A DNA stretch of 64,000 nt from positions 248,001 to 312,000 of the forward strand of contig CAVVVI010000004.1 in the NCBI GenBank assembly GCA_963751795.1, read 5' to 3'. Positions 17,829 through 26,871 of the stretch are shown one piece after another. A model generated the notes under the pieces. That model did no database searches, was not told the DNA's origin, and worked only from the letters and a program-made list of their open reading frames with translations. This DNA comes from BOG-908 sp963751795 (lineage in GTDB: Bacteria > Pseudomonadota > Alphaproteobacteria > Acetobacterales > Acetobacteraceae). Each line of letters begins with the position of its first letter. Within the stretch, counting starts at the first letter, position 1. The position numbers and the translations under genes were made by a program.

Positions 17829-18199
17829 CAGCCGTACAGCACGGTCGGGTCGGCCAAAGGTGCTGCAATCTCCACCGCCGCCCCGTCCCGCCATGCGGTG
17901 TAGAAACAGCTGCGCCGCCCGGTGTGGCAGGCCACCCCGGTCTGGTCCACCAGCAGCAGCACCGTGTCGGCGTCGCAATCGTAACGCAGCTCGACCAGGC
18001 GCTGCGTCTGGCCGGATGTCTCACCCTTGCGCCACAGCCCTTGCCGGCTGCGGCTGTAGTAGCACACCCGCCCGGTGGCCAGCGTCTCGTCCAGCGCGGC
18101 TTGGTTCATCCACGCCATCATCAGCACCTCGCCGGTATCATGCTGCTGGGCGATGGCGGGAATCAGGCCGCGGGCATCGAAGCGAAGGGCAGGGTGCAT
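17828..18199 (-). CDS. hisI: Phosphoribosyl-AMP cyclohydrolase HisI
   Basis: A 123-residue cytosolic enzyme for the third step of histidine synthesis, opening the adenine ring of PR-AMP. It has DTGEVLMMAWMN, SRSRQGLWRKGETSG, the Asp ligands in YDCDAD and the zinc Cys in VACHTG. Single-domain form without HisE. It lies between the PLP enzyme (66-base gap) and lpxB (1-base overlap); other his genes are absent, so it is a displaced member of the pathway. Confidence 0.97.
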   Translation of the reverse strand: MHPALRFDARGLIPAIAQQHDTGEVLMMAWMNQAALDETLATGRVCYYSRSRQGLWRKGETSGQTQRLVELRYDCDADTVLLLVDQTGVACHTGRRSCFYTAWRDGAAVEIAAPLADPTVLYG

Positions 18200-18264
18200 C
18201 GCGCGACATAACCGATCGCTTCGGAGGCCGGCAATGCAGCCCGCCGGAGCACGCCCCCCTGGCC

Positions 18265-19458
18265 TCAGCCGGCGCCCGGTCCGGCCAGCAGCAAGCCCCG
18301 GGCAGCCTCCAGATCGGCAATCAGATCGCCCACATCCTCCAGCCCGATATGAAACCGCACCATCGCGCCCTCCAGCGCGCCGGTGCTGCGGGTGACGAAG
18401 CCGGTGGTGGGCAGCGCCAGGCTTTCAAACCCGCCCCACGACGCACCGATGCCGAACAGCCGCAGCGCATCGACGAAAGCGTGCGTCGCGGCCACGCTCA
18501 CCGCTGGCGCGAACACCACGCCGAACAGGCTGCACGCGCCGGTGAAATCGCGCTGCCACAGCGCATGGCCCGGCGCACCTGGCAACGCCGGGTGCAGCAC
18601 GCGCGCCACCTCCGGCAGCCCGGCGAACCACGCAGCCACCTCCAGCCCGCTGCGCATCTGCCGCTCCAGCCGCACCGCCATCGTGCGCAGCCCGCGCAAC
18701 GTCAGCCAGCAATCATCCGGCGAGGCGTACTGCCCCAGCACCAGGGCCGCATCGCGCACGCGCTGCCAATGGCCCTCCTCGTTGGTCACCGCCGAGCCGA
18801 TCAGCACGTCGGAATGCCCCGCCGCGTATTTGGTCAGCGCCTGGATCGACACGTCCACGCCATGCGTGAACGGCTGGAAGGCATGGATGCCCCAGGTGTT
18901 GTCCATCAGCACCGCCGCGCCTTGCGCGTGCGCCAGCGCGGCCAGCGCCGGCACGTCCTGCACCTCGAAACTGTGGCTGCCGGGGCTCTCCAGATACAGC
19001 ACCCGCGTTTCCGGCCGGAACAGCGGCGCCAGCGCCGCGGCGGTGCAATCGGCCGGATAGTAGGTGGTCGCCACGCCCAGCCGGCGCAGCATGGTGTCGC
19101 AGAAGATGCGCACCGGGCCATAGACGCTGTCGGGCATCAGGCAGTGCTCGCCGGCCGACAGATAGCCCAGCAGCGGCGTGGTGCAGGCCGCCAGGCCGCT
19201 GGAAAACAGCTGGCAGCGCGTGCCGCCCTCCACGGCCGCCACCACGTCTTCGAGCGCATGGTGCGTCGCCGAGCCCTGCGTGCCGTAGGTCAGCGCCTGG
19301 TCGAACCGGCGGCGCAGATGCGCGCGCCGCTGCGCCATGTCCTCGTACAGCACGGTCGATCCGCGATGCACCGGCGGGTTGACGAAGCCGTGCACCTTGG
19401 TGCCCGCTCGCCCGGCATGCGACAGCAGCGTCGCCAGCTGGTCCGGCGTCACGCTCAC
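18265..19458 (-). CDS. metC: Cystathionine beta-lyase-type PLP enzyme
   Basis: A 397-residue fold-type I PLP enzyme of the Cys/Met trans-sulfuration family. The PLP Lys is K210 in QALTKYAAGHSD. RRFDQALTYGTQGSAT, FSSGLAAC and YLESPGSHSFE fit the beta-lyase subgroup, which splits cystathionine to homocysteine, pyruvate and ammonia. Start is GTG 19458: it overlaps the upstream sulfurtransferase stop by four bases (GTGA) and an earlier ATG would lie inside that gene. Substrate within the family (cystathionine versus related thioethers) cannot be settled by eye. Confidence 0.88.
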   Translation of the reverse strand: MSVTPDQLATLLSHAGRAGTKVHGFVNPPVHRGSTVLYEDMAQRRAHLRRRFDQALTYGTQGSATHHALEDVVAAVEGGTRCQLFSSGLAACTTPLLGYLSAGEHCLMPDSVYGPVRIFCDTMLRRLGVATTYYPADCTAAALAPLFRPETRVLYLESPGSHSFEVQDVPALAALAHAQGAAVLMDNTWGIHAFQPFTHGVDVSIQALTKYAAGHSDVLIGSAVTNEEGHWQRVRDAALVLGQYASPDDCWLTLRGLRTMAVRLERQMRSGLEVAAWFAGLPEVARVLHPALPGAPGHALWQRDFTGACSLFGVVFAPAVSVAATHAFVDALRLFGIGASWGGFESLALPTTGFVTRSTGALEGAMVRFHIGLEDVGDLIADLEAARGLLLAGPGAG

Positions 19459-20298
19459 GCGCCCACCTTCGGCGTGTCGTCGCGGCTGGCCCACTCGGTC
19501 CACGAGCCGTCATACAGCGCGCCCTCGTCCAGCCCGGCCACCGCCAGGCCCAGCGTCAGGATGGCCGCCGTCACTCCGGTGCCGCAGCTGGTCACCACCG
19601 GCCGGCCGGGCGCCACGCCGGCGGCGGCAAAGCGCGCGCGCAGCTCGGCGGCGGGCAGCATGGTCTGGTCGGCGGCCAGCAGCGCGCTGGCCGGCAGGCT
19701 GACCGCTCCCGGCATGTGCCCGCTGGGCAGCCCCGGCCGCGGTTCGGGCGCCGTGCCCGCAAACCGGCCCGCCGGGCGGGCATCCAGCACCAGCACGCCG
19801 CGATCAGCCGCCCCCAGCATGTCGCCCAGCCCGCGCAGCCGGGAGGCGTGCAGCGTGGCGGTGAAACGCCCGGGCGCTGGCGGCGGCGGCACCCCCGCCT
19901 CGATGGCCAGGCCCGCCGCCCGCCACGCCGGCAGGCCGCCATCCAGCACGGCCGCCTGCGCATGGCCGAACAGCCGCATCAGCCACCAGCCCCGCGCCGC
20001 CGAAAACAGACCCTTCTGGTCGTAGAACACCACGCGGTCGCCATCCGATACGCCGAGGGCGGCCAGCCTGCGCTCGAACCGGCCCGCCGTGGGCACCATG
20101 TGCGGCAAGCTCGTCTCCTGGTCGGCCACGTCCTCCAGGTCGAAGAACCGCGCGCCGGGCACATGCGCCTACGGCGAACAGCGCGCGCGGGTCGCGTGCC
20201 TCGGCCGGCAGGTAGAACGAGGCGTCCAGCACGCGCAGATCCGGCGCCCCCAGCGCATCGGCCAGCCAGGCAGCCGAAACCAGCGGCCCGAAGCTCAC
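19455..20298 (-). pseudogene. Rhodanese-type sulfurtransferase, frameshifted
   Basis: A two-rhodanese-domain thiosulfate/3-mercaptopyruvate sulfurtransferase split by one base. The N-terminal part starts at GTG 20298 (overlapping the NUDIX stop, GTGA) with SAAWLADALGAPDLRVLDAS. The second frame begins around AHVPGARFFDLEDVAD and runs to 19455 with the catalytic loop TSCGTGVTA and a C-terminal GSWTEWASR. Dropping the base at 20171 gives LFAEAHVPGARFFD, which matches the family. Both ends keep exact 4-base couplings to neighbours, so selection for the unit seems recent; a sequencing error is quite possible. Confidence 0.85.
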
Positions 20299-20933
20299 AG
20301 CCAGCGCTCCCGCAGCCAATCCCGCCTGGCGGCAAACCACAGCAGGCCAAGCGTCGCCACCGCATTGGGGTAAGCGCCGGCCAGCGCCTGCTCGATCACG
20401 TGCGCGGCCGGCAGGGCCCGCACGCGGATATCCTCCTGTTCGCTGGCCAGGCCGTGGGCGCCCAGCAGCCCGTCAGGCCCCACATCGCCCAGCCGCACGC
20501 GGCCGGCGAACAGCGTGCACAGCTCGTCGCAACCGCCCGGGGTCAGCAGGAAGTCGCCGATCCGCTCCATCTCGCCCAGCTCGAGACCCATTTCCTCGAC
20601 CGCCTCGCGCCGGATCGTCGCCTCCGGCGCCTCGGTGCCGTCGGTCAGCCCGGCGGCCAGCTCCACCATCACCCCCGGCAGGCCGGCGGCATAGGCGGGC
20701 AGCCGGAACTGCTCGATGGTCACCACCATATCGGCCACCGGATCATAGGGCAGCACGGCGGCCGCGGTGCCGCGCCGCAGCAGCTCCCACTCCCGCGGGC
20801 CCGACAGCGTGCCGTCGAACCGGCGCTGCCGAAAGCCGATCTTCTGCATGGCGAAGCGGCCGTCCCAGACGGTCTCCTGGCTGTCGATAATCACATCGGC
20901 GCTGGACGCCAGGGGGGTGCGGGAGGCTGCCAT
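20295..20933 (-). CDS. NUDIX hydrolase, ADP-ribose pyrophosphatase type
   Basis: A 212-residue cytosolic enzyme. The NUDIX box is complete from G95 to L117 (GLTDGTE, then REAVEEMGL), and GGCDEL with preceding LLTPG fits the ADP-ribose/NDP-sugar pyrophosphatase subgroup. VTIEQFRLPAY is the typical R-x-P dimer segment. It heads a leftward series (NUDIX, sulfurtransferase, metC-like) with 4-base GTGA overlaps, so they form one operon, though the metabolic link is not obvious. Confidence 0.88.
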   Translation of the reverse strand: MAASRTPLASSADVIIDSQETVWDGRFAMQKIGFRQRRFDGTLSGPREWELLRRGTAAAVLPYDPVADMVVTIEQFRLPAYAAGLPGVMVELAAGLTDGTEAPEATIRREAVEEMGLELGEMERIGDFLLTPGGCDELCTLFAGRVRLGDVGPDGLLGAHGLASEQEDIRVRALPAAHVIEQALAGAYPNAVATLGLLWFAARRDWLRERWL

Positions 20934-21020
20934 AGCCCGCAGGGAAGCACGTCCGCGCGCAGGGCAACAGGCAGGCCGGGCGGCTGCCGCGATGCCGCGC
21001 TCGCGCGAGGCCGCCGCGCG

Positions 21021-21896
21021 TCAGCGCTGCGCCGCCACCATGTCGCGCAGCTGCTGCGCCGCCGCCGGCCCCTTCTGCGCCTCGCGCCACATCGCCTCGG
21101 CGGTGCGCTGGTGCGCCGCCAGCGCCTCGTCGGCGCCGGTGATCATCGCCACGCCGGCCTGAGCATGCGGGATGGTATCCGAGCGGAACGGGTTGATCGC
21201 CAGCATGGCGCGGTCGCGCGAGCGCAGGATCATGAACTGGCCGGAGGGCTCGCCGGAGGTGATCAGCCCGAATTGCAGGCCCATCGGCTCGGCTTCCATC
21301 AGATTGGCGATGTTGGCCATCTCAGTCCGCGCCACCGCCCGCGCGCGCTGCCGCAGGCTGTCCGAACGCGCCATGTTCTGGCCCACGCCCTGCTGCAGGA
21401 AACGGTTGATGGCGCTGGTCGAGAGCATGGCGATGATGCTCGGCCGCCGCATGCGGAACATGCGCTTGCGCTCGGCCAGAATGCCCAGCACCTGCTCGGC
21501 CGTCGCGCGCGCGGCGGCACGGTCGGCGCCGGCATCGTTGGCCGCCTCGGCGAACAGTTCGGCCTCCAGCGCATCCAGCTCGTCGGACGAGGTCAGGTAG
21601 TTCAGCGGGAAGCTCACCTGCAGGATCTGGTCGGCCGTCTCCTCCACCTGGCGCAGGCGCTCGAAGAAGCCGATCGGCCGGTTGTAGTACTCAACCCCGA
21701 TGCCCAGCAGCGACAGAGGTGATATCTTAAGCAGCTCGGCCAGGCGGTTGACCGTGTCGAGCTTGATCACCTCGCCTTTTTCATACCGGTAGAGTGCGGC
21801 CCGCGAGACGCCGAGGCGGGCGGCAATCTCTTCCGCGCGCAACCCCGATTCCAGGCGGTAGGCACGCAGTTGCTGTCCGATTTCCGTGAAACGCAT
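21021..21896 (-). CDS. XRE-family transcriptional regulator
   Basis: A 291-residue regulator. Residues 5-60 form the DNA-binding helix-turn-helix (IGQQLRAYRLESGL, EEIAARLGVSRAALYRYEKG). The remaining 230 residues, with GQFMILRSRDRAMLAINPFR near the end, are an effector-type domain I do not recognise; it is helical in the middle (ELDALEAELFAEA). The gene is divergent from the AI-2E/PerM permease, with 267 bases between starts, so it may control that gene, itself, or both. Confidence 0.82.
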   Translation of the reverse strand: MRFTEIGQQLRAYRLESGLRAEEIAARLGVSRAALYRYEKGEVIKLDTVNRLAELLKISPLSLLGIGVEYYNRPIGFFERLRQVEETADQILQVSFPLNYLTSSDELDALEAELFAEAANDAGADRAAARATAEQVLGILAERKRMFRMRRPSIIAMLSTSAINRFLQQGVGQNMARSDSLRQRARAVARTEMANIANLMEAEPMGLQFGLITSGEPSGQFMILRSRDRAMLAINPFRSDTIPHAQAGVAMITGADEALAAHQRTAEAMWREAQKGPAAAQQLRDMVAAQR

Positions 21897-22163
21897 GCAG
21901 CAGCCAATCTCCGACGATAGCGGCCTGGCTCTGCCGGGCGGCCTCTTGCGAAAGCTGCTACGGTGCAGCCGAAACCCTCAGGTGCTACGCTCTGCCGTGT
22001 GGCCAGGCCGAATCATCCCATCCGTCGCAGTATTGCACCAATTTTTATACTTTTTCCACCTTTTGTTTTCGCCTCGCCGATTTCGGGATGATTGCGCATT
22101 GAATTGCTTCCGCCCGGTCACCCGCCATCGTCGCTGCCCGGCATCAGGCAGCGCCAGCGCGGC

Positions 22164-23228
22164 ATGATCGCCGATAACGTGCTCATGGCCCTGCTGCTCG
22201 GCGGCATTGCCCTTGGTTGTGGGCTGGTCCTCTACCCCTTCCTGTCGGCCATACTCTGGGCCGCGATTCTGGTCTATTCAACCTGGCCGGCCTATCGCTG
22301 GTTGCACCACAATCTGAAGCTGCCCAAGACGTTAGCTGCCCTCTGCATGGTTGTCCTCTCGGCGCTGCTGATCGTGCTGCCGCTGGCGCTCGCCGTGCCG
22401 GGGGGTGCTGCCGACGTCAAGGCGCTGCGGCTATCGCTGGAAAGCTGGCTGGCCACCATTCCGCCGGCCCCGCATTGGCTCTACGCCGTCCCGCTCGCCG
22501 GCGGCACGCTGACCGACACCTGGAACGCCTGGGCGGCCGACCTGTCGAGCATGAGCTCGTTCTTCCGGCCCTATCTCGGCACCTTCGCCGAGCGCGGGCT
22601 CTCGCTGCTGCTGGGCCTGGCCGGCGGGCTGGTGCAGTTCTTCATCGCCCTGTTCGTGGCCTTTTTCTTCTGGCTGTCCGGCGAGGCGATCGGCCGGCGC
22701 AGCCAGCTTCTGGTGCACCGCATCGCCGGGCGATACGGCCCCAACATCGTGGCCACCACCACGCGTGCGGTGCGCGGCACCGTCTATGGCATCCTGGGCA
22801 CCGCCATCATCCAGGGCTTCCTCACCGCCTTCGGCCTCGCTCTAGCCGGCGTGCCACGGGTGGTGCTGCTGGGCACGGTCACCGCCTTTCTTGCCGTGCT
22901 GCCGATCGGCGCGCCGCTGATCTGGATTCCCGCCGGATTGTGGCTGCTGGCGTCGGGGCAGACCGGCCACGGCGTGTTCCTGCTGGCCTATGGCACGCTG
23001 GTGGTGTCGGGCTCGGACCACGTGATCCGGCCGTATTTCATCGCCCGCGGGGCGAAGATCCCGTTCCTGCTGACCGTGCTGGGCGTGCTCGGCGGCGTGC
23101 TGGCCTTCGGCGCGCTGGGCATCTTCCTGGGCCCGGTGCTGCTGGGCGTGGGCTGGATGCTGGTGCTGGAATTCGCCCGCCCCGAGCCCGCGGCCGAGCT
23201 GACCGCCGCCGCGAAGCTGCGGCCCTAG
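22164..23228 (+). CDS. AI-2E family (PerM-like) membrane transporter
   Basis: A 354-residue polytopic inner-membrane protein. It has N-terminal hairpin membrane segments (ALLLGGIALGCGLVL), a central soluble loop, then a cluster of C-terminal segments with the family motifs GTAIIQGFLTAFG, FLAVLPIGAPLIWIP and DHVIRPYFI. Members export small molecules or ions; substrate unknown. ATG 22164 is used because the 24 residues before it, in the same open frame, are not membrane-like. The TonB-like gene starts 3 bases after its stop. Confidence 0.88.
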   Translation: MIADNVLMALLLGGIALGCGLVLYPFLSAILWAAILVYSTWPAYRWLHHNLKLPKTLAALCMVVLSALLIVLPLALAVPGGAADVKALRLSLESWLATIPPAPHWLYAVPLAGGTLTDTWNAWAADLSSMSSFFRPYLGTFAERGLSLLLGLAGGLVQFFIALFVAFFFWLSGEAIGRRSQLLVHRIAGRYGPNIVATTTRAVRGTVYGILGTAIIQGFLTAFGLALAGVPRVVLLGTVTAFLAVLPIGAPLIWIPAGLWLLASGQTGHGVFLLAYGTLVVSGSDHVIRPYFIARGAKIPFLLTVLGVLGGVLAFGALGIFLGPVLLGVGWMLVLEFARPEPAAELTAAAKLRP

Positions 23229-23231
23229 CCC

Positions 23232-24113
23232 ATGCCGGAGGCGGCAGCTTTGCCGGCAGCGTTGCGCGCCCGGCGTTCGGCCTACGAGCGGGCCGGCGAG
23301 GGTGCCAGGCTGGCGCCGGTCGTCCAGCTTCGCACTGCCCTCTCGGCGCGCCCCGGCGGCGCGTGGCCGAGCAGGGCAGCGGCCGCCCTCGTCCACGGCG
23401 GCCTGCTGGCGCTGCTGCTGCTGCTCAAGCCTGGCAGCCCGCCCGGCGAGCCGCAGAACGCGCCCAATTTCGCCGTCGAATTCAGCGCCGACGCGCCAGA
23501 CCCGTCGCTGCCCTCGCCGGCGTCCCAGGCGCAGGTGAACCTGGGCGGCACCGATGCGCCGCCGCCACCCGAACGCACCGACCCCGACAATTCGGTGCCG
23601 ATCCCACTGCCACAGCTGCATTACGGCGCCGCGCTGCAGAAGCGGCCCCGCAATCCTTTCGCGGCCCTGGTGCCCAACCCATTCGCCCCGGCGCACAGCC
23701 ACCCGCACGAAGCCGCCATCCCCAATTCACGTTACAGCGCCCTTTCCGGCGGCCCGGAGGTGAATGGCCGCCGACTTACCGACGCGATCAGCCACCCGCC
23801 CGGCAGCGAGGTGAGCGGCGATTACGACGCCGAGCTGCGCGCCTTTGTCGAGGCCCACAAGGACGAAATGCGGCCCGGACTGGCCAACTCGCCCCCCGGC
23901 CAATCCGGGCTGCAGGTGACGCTGTCGCGCGACGGCACCGTGATCGGCGTCCACCTGATCGCACCCTCGTCCTCGGCCCGGCTGAACGAGGCCTGGGTTG
24001 GCTTCTTCCGCGGCCACCATTTCCCGCCGCTGAGCGCCGACATCACCGGCCGGACCTACACTGTGAATTACGAGCTGGATTACAGCGTCACGGATGGGCC
24101 GCCGCCGGAATGA
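23232..24113 (+). CDS. TonB-like C-terminal domain protein
   Basis: A 293-residue protein with a TonB-type layout: a short cytoplasmic N-terminus, one membrane anchor near residues 50-66 (AAALVHGGLLALLLLLK), a Pro-rich periplasmic span (DAPPPPERTDP), and a C-terminal domain with GLQVTLSRDGTVIGVHL and FRGHHFPPL, the usual TonB-C pattern. It may energise an outer-membrane receptor, such as the thiamine-type receptor at the far end of the window, but no exbB/exbD is nearby, so the partner is unknown. Its 3' end overlaps the convergent MFS gene by 26 bases. Confidence 0.75.
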   Translation: MPEAAALPAALRARRSAYERAGEGARLAPVVQLRTALSARPGGAWPSRAAAALVHGGLLALLLLLKPGSPPGEPQNAPNFAVEFSADAPDPSLPSPASQAQVNLGGTDAPPPPERTDPDNSVPIPLPQLHYGAALQKRPRNPFAALVPNPFAPAHSHPHEAAIPNSRYSALSGGPEVNGRRLTDAISHPPGSEVSGDYDAELRAFVEAHKDEMRPGLANSPPGQSGLQVTLSRDGTVIGVHLIAPSSSARLNEAWVGFFRGHHFPPLSADITGRTYTVNYELDYSVTDGPPPE

Positions 24114-25317
24114 CGGCGCCACCCGGCGCGATGTGCCGGCCGGTGACCGCAATGCCGGCCGCCAGCAGCGCGGCGGCGATGAAGAACGGCGCCCCGGGCA
24201 GGTGCAAATGCCCGCCGGGCGCCACGCAATGGGCGAAGCTTTCGGAGTACAACGTAGGCCCCACCAGGCCGGCCACCGCCATCAGGCTGCTGTTGACCCC
24301 GGCCAGCCGCCCCTGCTCGGTCTGTCCCACGCGCCGGCTCATCAAGCCGTTCACCGCAGGCGAAATGAAACCCCACAGCGCCAGCACGGGGATGGCGGCC
24401 AGGAACCAGCTGCCGGTGCTGGCCGCTCCCATCATGGCGAAGCCGGCGACACCGAAGGCCAGGCCCACGAGCAGGGCCCGCTTCTCGCCGATCTGCCGCA
24501 CCACCGGGCCGGTCAGCAGCCCGCCCACCAGGGCCGCGGTCACGCCGAAGCCGGCCAGCATGTAGCCGACGGCCCGCTGGTCCCAATGGTAGCGATAGGT
24601 CGCGTAGAGCACGGAGATGGTCGGCAGCGAGTTCTGTGCCAGTGCAACCAGGAAGGTGATGCTGGCCAGGCCGGTGAGCCCGCTGCCACTTCCCAGCATG
24701 GCGAACGCGCCGAACGGGTTCATCGCCCGCAGCGAGAGCGGCGCGCGGCGGTCGGGCGGCAAGGATTCCGGGAGCACGAACAGGCCGAACAGGCCGTTGG
24801 CAAGGCTGAGCCCGGCCGCCACCCAGAACGGCAGCCGCGGGTCGGCGGCGCCGAGCAAGCCGCCCAGCGCCGGGCCGGCAACGAAGCCGAAACCGAACGC
24901 AATCGAGATCAGCCCGAACCGCGCGGCGCGCATGGCCGGCGGCGTAATGTCGGCGATGTAGGCCGTGGCGCTGGAGAAGCTGGCGCCGAAAATGCCCGAG
25001 ACGAGCCGGCCCACGAACAGCAATGCCAGCCCCGGGGCGAGCGCCATCAGGATGTAATCGAGCCCCAGGCCGAAATTGGAGGCGAGGATCACCGGCCGCC
25101 GCCCAAACCGGTCGGACAGCGCGCCCTGCACGGGCGAGAAGATGAACTGCATCAGCGCCCAGGCCGTGCCGAACACGCCCAGTGCATGCGCCGTGGTGAC
25201 CGCGCTGCCGCCCTCGAACGACAGCACGAGCCGCGGCAGGACCGGAATGACGATCGACATCGCCAGCAGATCGAGCGTGATGGTGAACAGGATGAAACCG
25301 ATCGCCGCGCGACGCAT
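24088..25317 (-). CDS. MFS transporter, TetA/TCR-type efflux
   Basis: A 409-residue, 12-segment major facilitator. SDRFGRRPVIL in loop 2-3 is the motif A of the drug:H+ antiporter group; IVIPVLPRL in the first helix and YIADITPPAMRAARFG fit the tetracycline-resistance-like subfamily. The substrate is unknown: most chromosomal members of this group do not confer tetracycline resistance. ATG 25317 has AAGGA upstream. It diverges from yraN by 75 bases. Confidence 0.87.
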   Translation of the reverse strand: MRRAAIGFILFTITLDLLAMSIVIPVLPRLVLSFEGGSAVTTAHALGVFGTAWALMQFIFSPVQGALSDRFGRRPVILASNFGLGLDYILMALAPGLALLFVGRLVSGIFGASFSSATAYIADITPPAMRAARFGLISIAFGFGFVAGPALGGLLGAADPRLPFWVAAGLSLANGLFGLFVLPESLPPDRRAPLSLRAMNPFGAFAMLGSGSGLTGLASITFLVALAQNSLPTISVLYATYRYHWDQRAVGYMLAGFGVTAALVGGLLTGPVVRQIGEKRALLVGLAFGVAGFAMMGAASTGSWFLAAIPVLALWGFISPAVNGLMSRRVGQTEQGRLAGVNSSLMAVAGLVGPTLYSESFAHCVAPGGHLHLPGAPFFIAAALLAAGIAVTGRHIAPGGAVIPAAAHP

Positions 25318-25398
25318 GGGGGTCCTTGGAGCGGGTTGTGCAGCGTTAAAGGATCGGTAAGTTTTTGGGGAGAGTGTGCCGGGGCGAGGGAGATGGCG

Positions 25399-25746
25399 AT
25401 GACCAATGCTGCGACCGGGATGGCAGCCGAACAGAGCGCCTGCCTGGCGCTGATCGCGGATGGCTGGGCCATACGCGGGCGGCGGCTGCGCACCAAAGCC
25501 GGCGAGATCGATGTAGTGGCCGAAAAAGATGGACTGCTGGCCTTTGTCGAGGTGAAAGCCCGCCCGACGCTGGCCATGGCCGCCGCGGCGCTCGGCGCGC
25601 GCCAGCAGGCGCGGCTGTTCGGTGCGGCAGAGATATTGTTGGGCGATCATCCGGCCTGGGGCCAGGCCGGCGTGCGGTTCGACGTGATGCTGGTGGATGG
25701 CCAGAGCCGGGTGCGCCGCGTGGCCGACGCGTTCCGGCTTCACTGA
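25399..25746 (+). CDS. yraN: YraN family (UPF0102) nuclease-like protein
   Basis: A 115-residue protein of the restriction-endonuclease-like fold: GEIDVVAEKDGLLAFVEVKAR carries the D and ExK residues of a PD-(D/E)xK site, preceded by IRGRRLRTKA. Its cellular role is not established in the family. ATG 25399 has AGGGAG at a good distance; ATG 25393 two codons earlier is possible but sits almost on the ribosome site. It precedes gshB, a common alphaproteobacterial order. Confidence 0.88.
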   Translation: MTNAATGMAAEQSACLALIADGWAIRGRRLRTKAGEIDVVAEKDGLLAFVEVKARPTLAMAAAALGARQQARLFGAAEILLGDHPAWGQAGVRFDVMLVDGQSRVRRVADAFRLH

Positions 25747-25824
25747 GCTCGCGACCAGGCTGTTCTTGCCGTCCTTCCGCGGCCTGCTACATGCGGGCAC
25801 CGCGGCTTTGGACGGGATGACGGT

Positions 25825-26859
25825 ATGGCTTCGGATGCGCGTGCCAGCAGGCAGCTTCGTGTGGCGGTCCAGATGGATCCGCTGGAGCCGATCAACATCG
25901 ACGGCGACAGCACCTTCGCCCTCATGCTCGAGGCCCAGGCGCGTGGCCACGCTTTGTGGCACTACGAAGTCCGCTGCATGGCGCTGCGCGAGGGGCAGGG
26001 CAGCGTGGCGGGGCGACCCGCGGCGCGGCTGACGGCCACGGCGCGGCCGGTGACGGTGCGCCGGCAGGCCGGACAGCATGCCGCGTTCGGCGCGGCCCAG
26101 ACGCTCGATCTGGCCGGCATGGACGTGGTGCTGATGCGCCAGGATCCGCCGTTCGACATGGCCTACATCACGGCGACGCACATGCTGGAACACATCGTGG
26201 CCCAGCCGGGCCGGCCGGGCACGCTGGTGGTCAACGACCCCGCCAGCGTGCGCAACGCGCCGGAAAAGCTGCTGGTGACGCACTTCCCCGACCTGATGCC
26301 GCCGACGCTGATCACCTGGGACCTCGACGCGATCCGCGGCTTCAGGGCCGAGCACGGCGACATCATCGTCAAGCCGCTCTTCGGCAATGGCGGCGCCGGC
26401 GTGTTCCGTATCCGGCCTGATGACGAGAACCTGGCTTCGCTGCTGGAGATGCATTTTGCCCGCTCGCGCGAGCCGCTGATGATCCAGCGCTATGAACCGG
26501 CGGTGCGGATGGGCGATAAGCGGATCATCCTGATCGACGGCGAGCCGGCTGGGGCGCTGAACCGGGTGCCGGCACAGGGCGAGGCGCGGTCCAACATGCA
26601 TGTGGGCGGACGGGCGGAGGCTAGCGTGCTGACGCCGCGCGACCGGGCGATCTGCGAGCGGATCGGGCCGCTGCTGCGGGCGCAGGGGCTGATCTTCGTG
26701 GGCATCGACGTGATCGGCGATTGGCTGACCGAGATCAACGTGACCTCGCCCACCGGCCTGCAGGAGATCGCGCGTTACGACGGTACGAACCTGGCGGCGC
26801 GCATCTGGGACGTGATCGAGGCCAAGCGGGCCGCGTCGGCCGGTGCGGGGCTGGGGTAG
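25825..26859 (+). CDS. gshB: Glutathione synthetase GshB
   Basis: A 344-residue cytosolic ATP-grasp ligase that adds glycine to gamma-glutamylcysteine. QMDPLEPINIDGDSTFALM at the start, MRQDPPFDMAYI, NDPASVRNAPEKL, IIVKPLFGNGGAGVF (ATP-grasp loop) and EINVTSPTGLQEI are the standard blocks. Slightly longer than the usual 315 residues because of an inserted stretch near residues 60-85. Starts at ATG 25825. Confidence 0.97.
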   Translation: MASDARASRQLRVAVQMDPLEPINIDGDSTFALMLEAQARGHALWHYEVRCMALREGQGSVAGRPAARLTATARPVTVRRQAGQHAAFGAAQTLDLAGMDVVLMRQDPPFDMAYITATHMLEHIVAQPGRPGTLVVNDPASVRNAPEKLLVTHFPDLMPPTLITWDLDAIRGFRAEHGDIIVKPLFGNGGAGVFRIRPDDENLASLLEMHFARSREPLMIQRYEPAVRMGDKRIILIDGEPAGALNRVPAQGEARSNMHVGGRAEASVLTPRDRAICERIGPLLRAQGLIFVGIDVIGDWLTEINVTSPTGLQEIARYDGTNLAARIWDVIEAKRAASAGAGLG

Positions 26860-26871
26860 GCCGGAGCGCTT

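Noticed and set aside
17497..20025. 842-residue frame opposite lpxB, hisI and metC
   Set aside because: Spans several well-supported genes on the other strand; low complexity (Arg/Pro/Ala) and no motif.
24088..25317. Tetracycline resistance gene
   Set aside because: The MFS protein is TetA-like in its motifs, but this subgroup is common on chromosomes without conferring resistance and there is no TetR repressor beside it.
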